From Mixophyes australis (Eukaryota; Chordata; Amphibia; Anura; Limnodynastidae): a stretch of DNA of 64,000 nucleotides. Under the pieces are notes generated by a model. The model searched no databases, had not been told where the DNA came from, and saw nothing but the letters and a program-made list of their open reading frames with translations. Where the stretch lies: NCBI GenBank assembly GCA_036250195.1, contig JAVHZZ010000001.1:374648707-374712706 (forward strand), read 5' to 3'. Every line of letters starts with the position of its first letter. The first letter of the stretch is position 1. Shown piece by piece: positions 46,416-58,333 of the stretch. The translations under genes and the position numbers were made by a program.

Positions 46416-47590
46416 TTTTGGTTACTATACTGGAGATCTGTATTCTAACATACCCCACAAGGATGACATAGCCGCATGCCAACACTACCTTCAAATAAAC
46501 AGTCTAGCCACAGAGTCGAACTTGCAGCTGATCAGGTTCGTACTTAATCATAATTATTTTTCTTTTGGAAAAGACATATACCTGCAGTGTATGGAAAGTG
46601 CTATGGGTAGTAAGATGTCATCTCAGTATGCTAATCTTTCATGGCTAAACTATAGGAGTAATTCTTATCACAATAAAACCTCTAACATATTTCCGTTATA
46701 TTGATGATTTGCTACTAATCTGGACTGGCTCTGAAGATGAGCTGCTGACTTTCCATAAAAACTTTAACAAGTTTCACCCAACCATCAGGCTCATACATAC
46801 ACTTCCTGGACTTGACCCTATACAATAAAAACAATACTATACAAACAACAGTCTATCATAAACCTACAGGCTGCCTAGCATATCTGAGATGGAACAGCTT
46901 TCACCCAGGACACATAAAAAAGTCCATCATTTACAACCAAGCTCTGAGATACATTCGGATTTATTCAGACAGTGAAGACAGAAAAAAATACCTGCTATCA
47001 CTGAGGAATACACTCCTACAACAAGGATACCATCCAATAGTGTTAGATGAACAGATCCACAGAGCCACAAAAATACCAAGGAGTAGCCTCCTGGATTACA
47101 AACAGAAGGTGGACAACAGCAGGGTGCCCCTAGTGGTCACTTACAATCCCCACATGAACTTGGGGAAAATTTGCTGCTGATCTTCAGCCCATATTTCAGA
47201 AAGACAATAGACTGAAGGAAATATTCCCAGATTTACCTCTCATTTCCAACAAACAATCTCCGAACTTAAGAAATCTCCTTTTTAGAAGTGCCCTCTCATC
47301 ACCATCAGAGACTGGCACCTTCCATTGCAAAAACAAAAAATGCAAAACCTCCACCCATGTCCTACCAACAAATGCATACCCAACGCACAACGGGACTATA
47401 AAATCACTAACACATTGTCATGTACATCTTCCAATGTGGTGTACATGATACAGTGTACAAGGTCCCCTGAGGGAATCTATATTGGGGAGACCAAGCGAAA
47501 ACTACAATCCAGGATGAATCTACACAGACACACAATAAAGAAGACTCTGGACAGGGCCGGTTTTATGTCCTCAAGTAGGTGGGCGCGCAA
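46415..47590 (+). pseudogene. Penelope-like element fragment (RT + GIY-YIG)
   Basis: A 5'-truncated copy. Translated parts, in order and over several frames: DLYSNIPHKDDIAACQHYL (RT, about 46432), GSKMSSQYANL (about 46605), FRYIDDLLLIWTGSEDELL with the YIDD catalytic motif (about 46690), the thumb 46812-47180 (VYHKPTG, HPGHIKKSIIYNQALR), then NVVYMIQCTR and GIYIGETKRKLQSR, the GIY-YIG endonuclease (47437-47540). These two domains together define Penelope-like retroelements. Stops and frame changes at about 46680, 46812 and 47180 mean it is dead. It interrupts the Ngaro gag-like region, so it inserted later. The 3' limit is approximate. Confidence 0.85.
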
Positions 47591-47639
47591 ACAAGTCTGG
47601 ACAGTGTGATAATAGGTCCCTTACATTTGGAGTCAGGCC

Positions 47640-48375
47640 TAGTGTCAGGATTAAAAAAGGGTTATTCGTCAATATGTGATTACAGATATGTGCAAAAAGA
47701 GTCTGGCCAAAACTAAGGATAAGAATGGTATAGGAGAAAATGTGTACAAGTCCTTTTGAAAACTGGTTAAGTGGTTACTCTGTTTTTGCAGCCATATACA
47801 TTGAATATAGTTCAGATGAAAAAAACGGATGTCTGGCGGTATTTACACATGATTAATGATATGTATCAGATGGATGACCCCTTAGTTTGGTGCTCCTATG
47901 ATAACATCTTTAGAAGGAAAATGAGTGGGCGGGCTAGCATTCCTTTAGGTAGCAAGGACATTGACACCTGGCTGGACTTGATGCGTCCTAACAAACAGGC
48001 GTCAAGCATCTTGACCATAAGCGATTTCATTCAGCGTGGAGGGAGACAGCAACCCTCCCTCCCAAAAATAAATGCATTTCATTCAACGCGGGCTCATGTT
48101 TCCGCAGCACCGCGTGCAAATATCGCCATGTGTGCTCAAATTGCAGAGGATCACATTCCGCCACGGAATGTACTAGGCCCATATCCACCGCAGGCCGGGG
48201 AAGAGAAGCTCAGGCGGCAGCTACGCATTAAAACCCTCTCGCCAATTAACCTGTTAGCCCTCGAAAGATGGCTTAGCCTGTACCCCGATAAAAAGAATAC
48301 CTCCTTTTTATGGCAAGGTTTTAGTTTTGGTTTTAGATTCCCAATCCAAGGTACCCTATGTCCAACCATTCCCTG
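47640..48375 (+). pseudogene. Ngaro gag-like region, 3' part, reaching towards RT
   Basis: The frame 47771-48376 has 201 codons with DVWRYLHMINDMYQMDDPL and WLDLMRPNKQ, a helical, gag-like stretch, then a basic and Pro-rich tail. It carries no zinc knuckle that I see. The 5' end adjoins the Penelope fragment. It is intact as a frame but has lost its start. Confidence 0.5.
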
Positions 48376-49050
48376 AAATTTAAAATCAGCACAAAGTTTT
48401 CCCGTAGTACTGTCCAAAAAAATAGAAAAAGACGTTAGCTTGAGCTGTATGCTGGGCTCATTTACAAACCCTCCCATGCCCGATCTGATAGTGTCTCAGT
48501 CGGGGTAGTACCAAAGAAAACCCCCAGAAAATTTAGGCTCATACAACACATGTTTTACCCTGTTGGCAACTTAGTAAACTATGCCATAGACCCAGTCCAC
48601 AGTACAGTTAATTATCAATCTTTCGAATCAGCTTTAACGTTAGTGCAGGAATTTGGCCATGGTTCATTACTAGCCAAACTAGATATAGAATCAGCATTTA
48701 GATTATTACCCCTAAATCCTGAATCATTTAGATACATTGGTTTTAGAAACTTAGATGGATTTTATATTGATCGCTGTCTACCCATGGGGTGCTCCATTTC
48801 ATGATCTTTTCTGCACTGGGGTTTGCAAGCGGGAACGGGTCGCTATGGAACAGCGCATTATCTGGACGATTTCCTCATAATCGGTTCCTCGGGTTCCCCT
48901 CAGTGTGGCAACATATTGCATGCAGCCCAAGCCTTGTTCATGGTGCTGGAAGTACCCATAGCTCACGACAAAACAGAGGGCCCAGTCTCCCGCCTGTCCT
49001 TCTTAGGAATAGAAATTGATACAGCAGCAGGTTGCTGTCATCTCCCATAG
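48376..49050 (+). pseudogene. Ngaro reverse transcriptase
   Basis: VPKKTPRKFRLIQHMFYP starts the RT fingers. SLLAKLDIESAFRLLPLNP (48661-48717) carries the first catalytic Asp, FYIDRCLPMGCSIS the turn. A stop and frameshift at about 48800 follow. HYLDDFLIIGSSG (about 48855-48893) is the catalytic LDD box and RLSFLGIEIDT ends the palm. The RT of tyrosine-recombinase retroelements has the same blocks. RNase H follows within about 110 bases. Confidence 0.85.
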
Positions 49051-49157
49051 GACAAAATTCAGAGAATGAACAAAGCCATTGGAGATATTAAAAGCTTACA
49101 ATCCAGTCAGCTAAAACAAGTTCAATTCCTTTTAATTTTGCATGCAGGACCATTCCC

Positions 49158-49535
49158 ATGGGCAGGGTTTTCTGTAGGAAGCTCCAAAGAGCTATAGCGG
49201 GGAAGACCCGACCTTATTCCCTGATCCGCTTGTCAGCAGAGATTAAAGAGGATCTGAAAGTATGGGTTAGCTTTCTTTTGAATTTTAACGGCACCCGGAT
49301 CTGCCCCTCCCCCCCCCCCCCGGTTTCCAACAAGCATCTTGACCTGAATACGGACGCATCGGGTTACCTGGGTTTTGGCGTTTACCTGTGTGGAGATTGG
49401 TGTGCAGCTCGCTGGTCGGAGGCTTGGCATCAGTGTGGTATCACCTCCAACCTTTTAGTTTTGGAACTTTTCCTGATTATTGTAGCAGTAGAACTCTGGG
49501 TTCCTATCCTATGTGATAAACACATAGTCTTTTAG
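49158..49535 (+). pseudogene. Ngaro RNase H
   Basis: LDLNTDASGYLGFGVYLCGD (about 49339-49395) gives the first RNase H Asp; LLVLELFLIIVAVELW carries the Glu helix. The last Asp lies beyond the stop at 49533, around TTTAGTGTGATAATCTGG. The domain hydrolyses the RNA of RNA-DNA hybrids. A run of C (about 49309-49321) may have shifted the frame. Confidence 0.8.
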
Positions 49536-49740
49536 TGTGATAATCTGGAAGTATTAGGCGATAAACAACGCTTCCTCTCCACATGCCATTAGTCTCCTCC
49601 GGCATCTCATTCTCTGTTGTCTGGAATATGACTTCTCATTTACATCACAACATGTTCCATGGGTAAAAAAACAGTATTGCTGACCCACTATGGCAGCGTT
49701 TTAGGGCATTAGAGCCGCTCGTTAATCTTATGGCAAAAAC

Positions 49741-50660
49741 GTGTCCCCCTTATGTTTGGCAGATTATCAAGCCGGCATAACAGGACTAGCAGAGCAAGCC
49801 CTGGCCCCTTTCACGAGACGTGCATACCAGGCGGCGTGGAGTCAGTGGTCCAATTTCCTGAACTCGAGGGAGACCCAGGAGTCAGGTCAGACGGATTCCA
49901 TTATGGCCTTTATATGGGAACGATATAGTGCAGGCGTGTCAATGGCAGCCATGGTGTCTACCTTATCGGGTATATCATTTATGTCCCGCCTTTATAACGT
50001 CCCGGACGTGACAAAAAGTTTTATAGTGATAAAAGTCCTAAACGGTTGAGCGTGAGAGAGACCAGTTCCGGAAGACCTGTGGAAACCAGTCGATCTCCAG
50101 CTGTTGCGACAACTAATGCTGTCCCTTCAATCGGTAACAGAGAACCCTTATGAATGCTTGTTATTCCAGACAGCCTTTGCGCTGTAGTTTTTTTGCGCAT
50201 TTAGAATTTCAGAGCTAGTAGCGCAGTCCAAGCTTAACCCCCTGCAGGCTTATTGACCCAACACTTAGTCATTCAAGACGCTAAAGTGTTATGTAAGGTA
50301 ATAAGGTCCAAACCACACCAGGCTGAAAAAGGTTCATGGTTACACATATAGTCACACGCTTACACGGAGATTTGTCCAGTGAAGTTGACTAAACAATTTT
50401 CTAATAATAAACCTGCCTATTTCCCTTTTTTTCCTAGTGCATTTAGATAAGACCCCACTTACAAGGTTTCATTTCCAGGCAATCTTTTAAAGAGCCCTAA
50501 CTTTTAGGGGTTTGGACCCAGCACTGTATTGCACCCATTCCTTTCGGATTCAGGCGGAAACGTCAGCAGCCTTAAGTGGTGCATCGGTAGCGGCCATTAA
50601 AACATTGGGGAGATGGAAATAGATGTCCTATAAGAAATACATTAGGCCAAATGTCTAACC
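49741..50660 (+). pseudogene. Ngaro tyrosine recombinase
   Basis: The N-terminal SAM-like helices lie at 49741-50049 (LAPFTRRAYQAAWSQWSNF, SGISFMSRL). The catalytic domain begins after a stop with CAFRISELV (about 50194-50220, catalytic Arg), then decays. The second Arg box, THSFRIQAETSAALSG (about 50531-50578, His and Arg), and GRWK then SYKKYIRP (about 50610-50650, likely nucleophile Tyr) are still readable. In active relatives it joins the circular DNA to the target. Multiple stops lie in the middle. Confidence 0.8.
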
Positions 50661-51089
50661 ACATGTGCTTTGTGTTTTCCCTGATTACTTAACCTGCTCA
50701 CCTTCACTTTTCTCTCTCTTCAATTCTGGTAGCCCTTGGTTTTGCTGCTTGTCGCTTTTATGCAAGGGTGTGAAGGGATTTTTCCCATTATTTTCCCGGG
50801 CCAAGGCCTGATTAGTGGTGTGCCTCCTGGGTTTTTTCAGGGGTTTTACCTTCACAGGGGCTGCCAACTGCTCTCACCCCCCTTCTAACATGCCTTCTCT
50901 TAACTTCCCCCTCACCCCACCTTTTTTCTTTCTTTCTTTTCCAACTAGTTTCCATTTTTCCACTGATCGGGGCACAAGATGCACAGGAGAATTTTGATTG
51001 GGAATGGATGCCTCCATTTCACTGCTACATTGCTTATGTTGAAGGTTATGGTGACCATATCAATTTTATTTTTACAGGTTTCCCGACTC

Positions 51090-51645
51090 AGACTAAACGT
51101 ATCTCAATTGTGGGCCACTCATAGATGTTCTGGGTGTCCAGGCACAAAGAAGCTGGCAAATTCAGTCAATTTATAATCCCGATTGCCATTCATTGGCTGG
51201 GCAGACAAGGTGTCTGCTGGCCCGACCTGATTCCCTGGCTGACACAACACATAAAACAGCATGGCCTGCCTGATATCCTAGGACTGCATTTAGGAGGCAA
51301 CGACTTCGGTAAAGGGAAGTCAATAGACCTGATTCTCAGATTACGCAAGGACCTTACATACATCAAAACCAAATGGCCGACCATCAGTTTGATATGGTCA
51401 GCAATAGTGCAGGGGAGGTCCGATATCCCCTTGAAGGTAATGAAAAAGGTAGTCAAGGGGGAGTAAGGGTACACGTTAAACAATTGGATGGATCCGTAAT
51501 CGAATACCCCTTGTTAGCTATAGGACAAACACAGCAGTTTTGCAGGGATGGGGTTTACCTCACAGACGAGGGTTTAGTTATATTGATTCAGCGGATTTAT
51601 AGTCACTTAGGAGTTTTTTTGTGTTGGTTAGGTAGTGGCGGGCTG
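51090..51645 (+). pseudogene. SGNH/GDSL-type hydrolase domain of the Ngaro element
   Basis: ISIVGHS (about 51103-51120) resembles the first SGNH block with the nucleophile Ser; the next codon is a stop. The frame then runs 51125-51466 with GLHLGGNDFGKG, the block with Gly and Asn. It changes frame before CRDGVYLTDEGLVILI (about 51540-51590), where the family has Asp and His and this copy has Tyr for His. A hydrolase of this kind is known as an accessory domain in some Ngaro-type elements; its role is uncertain. The stop, shift and lost His make this copy inactive. Confidence 0.65.
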
Positions 51646-51649
51646 TAAG

Positions 51650-51995
51650 TCCCCTAAGGACATCCAGTGTGGTAAGAAGTCACTGTGGGCAGAGGCTGAT
51701 CGTTACAGTGTTATCACTGATTGACCGCAGATGCTATCCCCTTCGAGGAACGTGACTCATGGTCCTTTTTGGTGAGGATTCCTTGGCCCACTTCTGATGG
51801 TGGCCATTGCGTAGTCGGGATGGGGCATCGTCACACTGACGTCAGATATAGCGCTGGCCAGGCAGTTAAGGATTTGTCCCGTTAAGTGGAGTAAGACGTT
51901 AGCCATCCACGCTTGGTTCCAAATATCAGTTTAATTTAGCTGCCTCACAGTGCACTTTCACTGCCACTTATTCATTTAATTAATTAATAAACTCT
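51650..51995 (+). other. 3' terminal region of the Ngaro element
   Basis: Shares AGCGCTGGCCA and GCTGCCTCACA with the terminal repeat at 42722-42965, and ends with AATAAA at about 51988. Split direct repeats of this kind are expected for Ngaro, but I could not align the full structure. Confidence 0.5.
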
Positions 51996-52172
51996 GACTT
52001 TCTTTAGGCTCTTTCATAAGTCTCAGTGTTGTGATTCTTTAGATAAATTAAGTAAGTGTTTTAGGAAGTTATGGTTAAGAGAGTGAAACACATCCAGGTT
52101 ATGCAGTTTATGCATATCGTGTACATTCACGGACGTTATTTACATCTATGTTTTGGTGTAAATTGCAACCAA

Positions 52173-52415
52173 CTATGTTCTCCCCGTGTTTGCATGGGTT
52201 TCCTCTGGGTGCTTCAGTTTCCTCACACCTTCCAAAAACATACTAGTAGGTCAATTGGCTGCTATTAAATTAACCCTAGTCTCTGTCAGTCTGTGTGTAT
52301 GTTTGTTAGGGAATTTAGACTGTAAGCCCCAATGGGGCAGGGACTGATGTGAGTGAGTTCTCTGTACAGCGCCGCGGAATAAGTGGTGCTATATAAATAG
52401 CTAATGACGATGATG
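52173..52415 (+). mobile_element. SINE, 5'-truncated, plus strand
   Basis: GTTCTCCCCGTGTTTGCATGG, GGGCAGGGACTGATGTGAG, TCTGTACAGCGCCGCGG and GCTATATAAATAG correspond to the body and tail of the SINE at 33345. The tRNA-like head is missing. Confidence 0.75.
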
Positions 52416-54283
52416 CTCTGTATATCTTTATTGACAACCTCAATGAATGGAACTGACCTGCCCAAAATTGGAAGATTTGATATAATTTAATGTAATATTG
52501 TATTACTCACAGTGCTTTCTTTCACTAAGTATCCTTCAATGAATAGATTTCTTTTAGCCAAGCTATTTAGTTTATGCATCAAATGTCTCCATCTACAAAT
52601 GTTAAATTGTTTTCAATCAACACTTTTACTTACATGTAATTCTATATTTCTTAGACAATGTAGTTACCATAGTACTATGTCAACAAAAGTGGGGAAAAAT
52701 AAAAGTAAAGTGTTTAAAACTTGTACACCATTGCTCCATAGTATAACACACAACAAATTTAATTAGATTTTACTGATTGTGGATAAATTTACTAACAGTT
52801 GTCGAAATTGGATTGAGAGTATATCTAGTAAGTGACCCATTTTTATTTTAGGTATTAGCTTTCTTTTAAAACTTACACAAGTAGATAACATATAACTGTA
52901 ACTCTTTGTTTAATCCAAAGAGGTGGGGTGCTGATGTTTTGGCATTAAAAGGAGTATCTATTGATATACAGTAGGTTGCAAATATATTTTTGGCAATAGG
53001 TGTGTAAAGATATCACACACAGTATGAAGCAACTCTTCTTTTGAAGCTTGTAACTAGCTTCCAAGTGTAAAAGAAAAGAAAGAATAGTAGGAAACAATAT
53101 ATTGTAAAATAATGACATTTTGCCCTGTGGGGATAGGAAAGATTGAATTTAAGCCAAAACATTCATTTTGCTGAATATTTAGCCTGGTAGTGTTGATCAG
53201 AGGAGTTTCACTGAGATGTTTTTACATGCCTACAAGTATATATAGCTAGATCTAAAGAAGGCAAAAATGTGGGATGCTCTTTCTTAATTTTAACCTTCTG
53301 CTACTAGCTTGAATACCCTGAGGTTTTAGAAAAATGTATAAAATTGACAATAAATGATATAAAGAAAGATTCTAAGTTGTTTTATATATCAGCAACACAG
53401 GTGCACAATTAGTGGTGTGTTCAGTTATCCAGAACTCCCTTCCCGCTCAAATCCTGTGTGCTGGATTAGACTTCAAAGACATATTCCCTCATGGCTTGGA
53501 AGGGGGAGGAGTCTGGGCTGTACTGAAGCAATTGGCTTTTACCCCCTGCCTGGTGGAAATATGCTCGGTGCAGCCTAGACTCTGCCAAGCTCCTGAGGTG
53601 CACATAGACCCAGGGGCTGACTGGGATGAGGGGGGTAGGGGGGCCTGGTCGGTCACATAGTGGGCTACCTTGGGCTGGGTCACTGGACTACTTGCATTTT
53701 TTCTCTTTAAATTGTTCCTAATAGGCTGCTGGGCCGATTCTTGCACAGTTAGTCCCTTCCAGGCTGCCGGAGTGCTATTCTTTTCAGTTCTGATCCAGCA
53801 CACAGTGGGGTGAGGGGATACAGGACTCAGTGGGGTCAATGCATTGAATAATGTGCAGGAAAGGGATCTGTATTTAATAATAGACATAAGGGGTATTCTA
53901 TGGCTAATATAATATACAACCAAAGGGGTTGTGTATATCTCATGGATAACAGAGCTATATTATGTAATATACATCAGAAGCGTATAATTGTATTACTATT
54001 GTATAATGATCAGATATAAGGGTAGAAGCTAAGTGCTAACTTTTGGCAGCTGCTGGAGCTGCTGGTAGGTTATGTTGTAGCAGGAGGAGTGCATTTGTAT
54101 TTCTTTATTTCTCACTATATGAAGAACTCACATTTACACAATGATTTGTTTGTTTTTGAACGTTTACTAGGTGGCCTAAAGAACATGAAGCAAAGCTCAC
54201 AAGTCATGCCCTTGACAGTAATAAATCAATAATTTGTATACATTTGTTTTAATTTATATAAATTGATATAATTTCTACAATGT
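52416..54283. other. No gene; one CAGGGGCTGACTGGG hAT-like word
   Basis: Around 53611 the words CAGGGGCTGACTGG and GGCTGCTGGGCCG suggest a hAT-type terminus, but no partner end or duplication was found. The 144-aa minus-strand ORF (53489-53923) has no domain. Confidence 0.35.
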
Positions 54284-54807
54284 TTAGGGTAAAGTTACTA
54301 AAGTGCCGTTTAGTGAAACTACTCTTGGTTTTTTTTCTGCATTTTTTGCAGGGGTGGTTTTGAAACTGCATGAGTTACCGAAACCACTGAAAAGCAGCTG
54401 GAAATTCACCTTTTTGCAATACGCCACTTTAGACATCGTGAACCGATTTTTTTACATACTAAGAATACAAAGAATGAGATTTATGAAGCTGTGGTATGAC
54501 AGACTGCCGCATATGACATAGGGAAAGATATGGTTGTAAGAGACTAGATAGCGCAATCTTGTCTGTCATTACATTAAAAAACAAAGAAATGTTAAAAAAA
54601 CCAAAACAAACCTCACTCCTCTTCTGTAGCTGGTCTCTGGGGGAAGCTTTAGCAAACTAGGAGAGAGAGAGGCTGCTTCCGATTGACTGCTCAATTATTA
54701 AGTAGGCTGGCGTGCTCCTCGAGAGCCGTCTGCTTCCTCCCTAAGGGGTTCCTCCCCCTCTGAAAGCCACTATGGATTACATTGGATCAAGAAATAAAGA
54801 ACATTGT

Positions 54808-55898
54808 TGTGACAGGATGGACCGCCTATGCCACCCTGTCTATTGTTGCTGGGAACCGACTGGGCTTACTTTGCCACCATTCCCTTTCGTTATACATTAA
54901 GCGCCCTCTTGCCGCAGTAGGAGGGGTTTACACGAGCTGCCACCACTGGACTCCTTACCGGCATCCAGGACCGGGTTTCTTCTGGGTAAATGAAGCTGCT
55001 AGCGTATCTCGTTGCTGGTGTACCTGGGCTGGTACTCCTGACCTCTTACTGTGGATCAGGGTTGCTATGAATGGATCCCCCCCTGGCCTATCACACTGAC
55101 CAAGTCTGCTGGGTAGCAGGCAGAGCGATGGTACTGGAAAGCTTGGGTCCAAACCTCAGAACAGCCAGCGAATGGATTAGTTTTAGGGTCTAATCTGCAG
55201 GTCGCAGGAATACAACAATATTGAAGATGTTTCCAAGCAGGTCTTTGAAGCAAGATGTTTATTTGCTCACACTGGTTAGTGGTGCCAGTGATCAGGTCAA
55301 TTGTTGAAATCAGAAGAACACTTTTCACATACAAGCTAGTGCTTTTTATACAGTTCAGAAATAGTCTATTTTTAGAATCCGGATGTACCGTGCTTCCCAA
55401 AACATAGATTTACATGCATTTCAAGTCTAACAAAATTTAGACTTATCTATGAAATTCACTCTGGGCAAAAGGCCACACATTAACAACCCCCTGCTGGGCC
55501 TTTGGCTAGAGCAGGCATGACACTTCATCACAAAACTTTGTTAGCACTTCCTGCTATCAGACCCCCTTGCACATATGTCTAATTGGAGGTTTCCACTAGC
55601 AACCTTACAAATCCTAAACAATGACACTTCCATACTAAATACATTCCAATACACACAAGACCTCGGTCCACAAAGGCCCATTGTATCAGATATATGCATC
55701 AGAAATAAGGCATATCCTTTAGTAAGGTGAAAACAGGAAAAAACAGTTTCTACCCTGGTCTCAGAAATAACGATTTCCGATCCCAGAATATATATAATAC
55801 AAAGAAAAAGTGCCTATGCAATTATATAAATATGCGCCCTACGCTATTTCCCTTCAATAAATTGATGCCATAAGTTATTTATGAGTGATCCAGTCACA
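54808..55898. mobile_element. Probable solo LTR (1.09 kb), exact 5-bp TSD
   Basis: Begins TGTGACAGGATGG and ends ATCCAGTCACA, so TGTGAC...GTCACA; ATTGT flanks both sides (54803-54807 and 55899-55903). No coding capacity beyond short ORFs. Strand is unclear: AATAAA is near the right end (55857) on the plus strand, but another lies on the minus strand at about 55262. Confidence 0.75.
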
Positions 55899-55910
55899 AT
55901 TGTAATTAAG

Positions 55911-55913
<3 letters not shown>

Positions 55914-55979
<66 letters not shown>

Positions 55980-55997
55980 TATATATATTATATATAC
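55914..55997. repeat. (TA)n microsatellite
   Basis: Long TA tract with few interruptions, close to the LTR right flank. Confidence 0.9.
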
Positions 55998-56693
55998 TTA
56001 AGTATGTATATACACTGCAACCAAAAATATTATGGGGCCAATAATATCAAAAATAATATTGTGGACACATTAATTAATAATTAACTAATCTAAGAAGGCA
56101 AAGTTATGTATTATAAGCACTCACAGTTCTGGAATATTTAGTGTAAGGGAGCAAAGTTATGGTATATTTATTAAAAGGGCCACAGTGATGGTATATTTAA
56201 TAATAGGGGGCATAATGATTACACTGAGAGGGCCAACACTTGTAGTGGCTACTCTTGTGGATCTACAAATGCAAGTATACACTAGAGCACTAGTACATGC
56301 TGGCACTTGTAGTGTCACAATAAAGTCCACTATATTTATTATTTTCACCATGATACCCGGAAGCCAAGGTTACCAGGAGTGGCCCAGTGCTACTTAGCAT
56401 TGAGCCGAGTATCTCTAGGTTTGTTCGTTTTCCACCACTAGAGGACTGTTACAAAAGGGAAGGGAGTTTTGTTTTTAATGTTTCTTTAATCCTTTATTTA
56501 TTTTTAATATATACTTAATGGTGCTTTGCCATTGGTTTAAATCGCATGCAATTTAGGGGTTTTGAAAGTGACATACATTGCCACACGTTACCAGTGGTTT
56601 GAGTTTTCAATGCCACACCGCAGCATAGTAAAAGCATTGGCAATGTGCAGCAGTTTCGGAGGAAAAGGAAACATTAGTAAATTTCCCCTTTAG

Positions 56694-57741
56694 GGTTCTT
56701 TACAGTAGGTAGAGCAAATCAAAATATACCTTGGAGTTCTCCCAATCCTTTTGCCCTCTCCCCTCCTATCCCCCGTTGTCAGCAATTGTAAAGCACTGTT
56801 GCATACGCTGGTTCCACATAAATACATTTTCATAATAATATATCACACTGAGATACCTATAGATACTCTAGTGCCAGCCGTATATTGTACCCAGGTAGTG
56901 TCTATTATCTGCGCACCTAGTACAAATAATTAGTTCTTCACTTTTTCCATCTGCAATACATTTGAGTGTGGTTACTAATGTTAAAATATAATTTTACTCT
57001 AGGTAATTAACTAGGTGACTGCCGTTGAAAAACATGTGTGAAAAGCAGAAGTATATTATTAGCTCACTGTGAAAAGGAATCCGGTTGGCAGCTTTGTAAT
57101 CTGTTAGCATAAATTACTGCTAACAAGTAGGTGAATTAACTCATTTGAGTTAGTGCCTGCTTATCTATGATAGACTTTCATAGACTGTGCAACAGAGCTG
57201 TTCTGACAACCTAGTAACCTAACTCAGCACAGTTCTCATTCTGTTTCGCCACTTTAAAATATTTTTTAAGGTTTAATTTATTATACATTTATTCTGTATC
57301 CCAAATTAATGAACACAAAACATCCACACAGCTGGGTGAGAATGATTCTCAGCGCTCATGAGTTTATACAAGTCATTATTTTCATATTTATTTTTTTAGA
57401 TGCAGTTTTAGGAGCAGGTGCTAGCCCTTTGCTTCTTTATGCTTCTTCTGTGGGGAACATGTTAGAAAGAGCCAACTAATTGAAAATTCTACAGGGAAAT
57501 TAATTCTGCACACAGCTGTGGAATCACTCTTTTTAATGTGCTTACTCTGTCAGCAGTGTAATGCCTCCAGATGTTTTATATTATGTGATGAGACCTTTAC
57601 TTAAAAAAAGCCATTCTCAAGGGACAAAACTGAAATGCATTTTAAAGGAGAAATAGATAGGTCAAAAACCATTTAGAAATATGGCTTTAAGTTTTAAAGG
57701 GAAAGTACAAGATTATTTTTTAAAAGAATTATTATTATGAT

Positions 57742-57774
<33 letters not shown>

Positions 57775-58296
57775 CATTTATTATTCATCCATAATCATGT
57801 AATTCAAACTCCTGCATTTATAAGGAATGTGAACCTTGGCTATTATGTAAAACTCCTTTGTAGTGTTAGGTGTGTATGTAGAAGTATCAATTTGAGCATG
57901 TGGTCAGTAAATACATTTTGTACCTTGCATTCCAGGTCGCGCATGTCTCCACCTTGATCTGTTTATTGAAGGGTTTTCATTAGGTAGTGTTCTGGTTGTT
58001 GTCCAAGGAACCCTCTGCCCCCCTTTCTCTGGACCATAGGCCCAAACAAATGGATACTAACACACTGAACTGATCTTTAAAAACCACACCGGTGCATTTA
58101 TTACTGAGGTGTAAGGTTTTTTTTTAAAGAAATTTACTGTTTATATAATATATGTAAGAAATAGACAATGCAATCTAAATAAACAATTGTACAATATAGA
58201 GAAACAATACTTTCTAATATCTCTCCTACAAATATACACACACCTCTCTGTATGCAATGACTATGAGGTACCTCTTTATCCTTTAACAGTATTTAG

Positions 58297-58300
<4 letters not shown>
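56694..58300. other. No gene; (TAG)n microsatellite at 57728-57773
   Basis: AT-rich, unclassified. The TAG repeat has about 12 units. No domain-bearing ORF. Confidence 0.45.

Positions 58301-58330
<30 letters not shown>

Positions 58331-58333
<3 letters not shown>

Larger units (their letters stand above)
44612..51995 (+). mobile_element. Ngaro-type tyrosine-recombinase retrotransposon, decayed
   Basis: Order on the plus strand: promoter/leader (CCAAT 44661-44665, TTTATATAAG 44698-44707), gag-like region, nested Penelope fragment, RT, RNase H, tyrosine recombinase, SGNH-hydrolase-like ORF, and a 3' terminal region with AATAAA near 51988. No DNA methyltransferase domain lies between RNase H and recombinase, which argues for Ngaro rather than DIRS1-like. 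Limits are approximate. The element integrates by recombinase rather than by an integrase, so no target duplication is expected. Several stops and frameshifts show it is dead. Confidence 0.75.
54286..56693. mobile_element. Possible TIR element interrupted by an LTR
   Basis: The left part AGGGTAAAGTTACTAAAGTG and the right part TAGTAAATTTCCCCTTTA are approximately inverted, with TTTAG at both edges. The LTR at 54808-55898 lies inside. Internal similarity between the arms is weak, so this is tentative. Confidence 0.3.
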
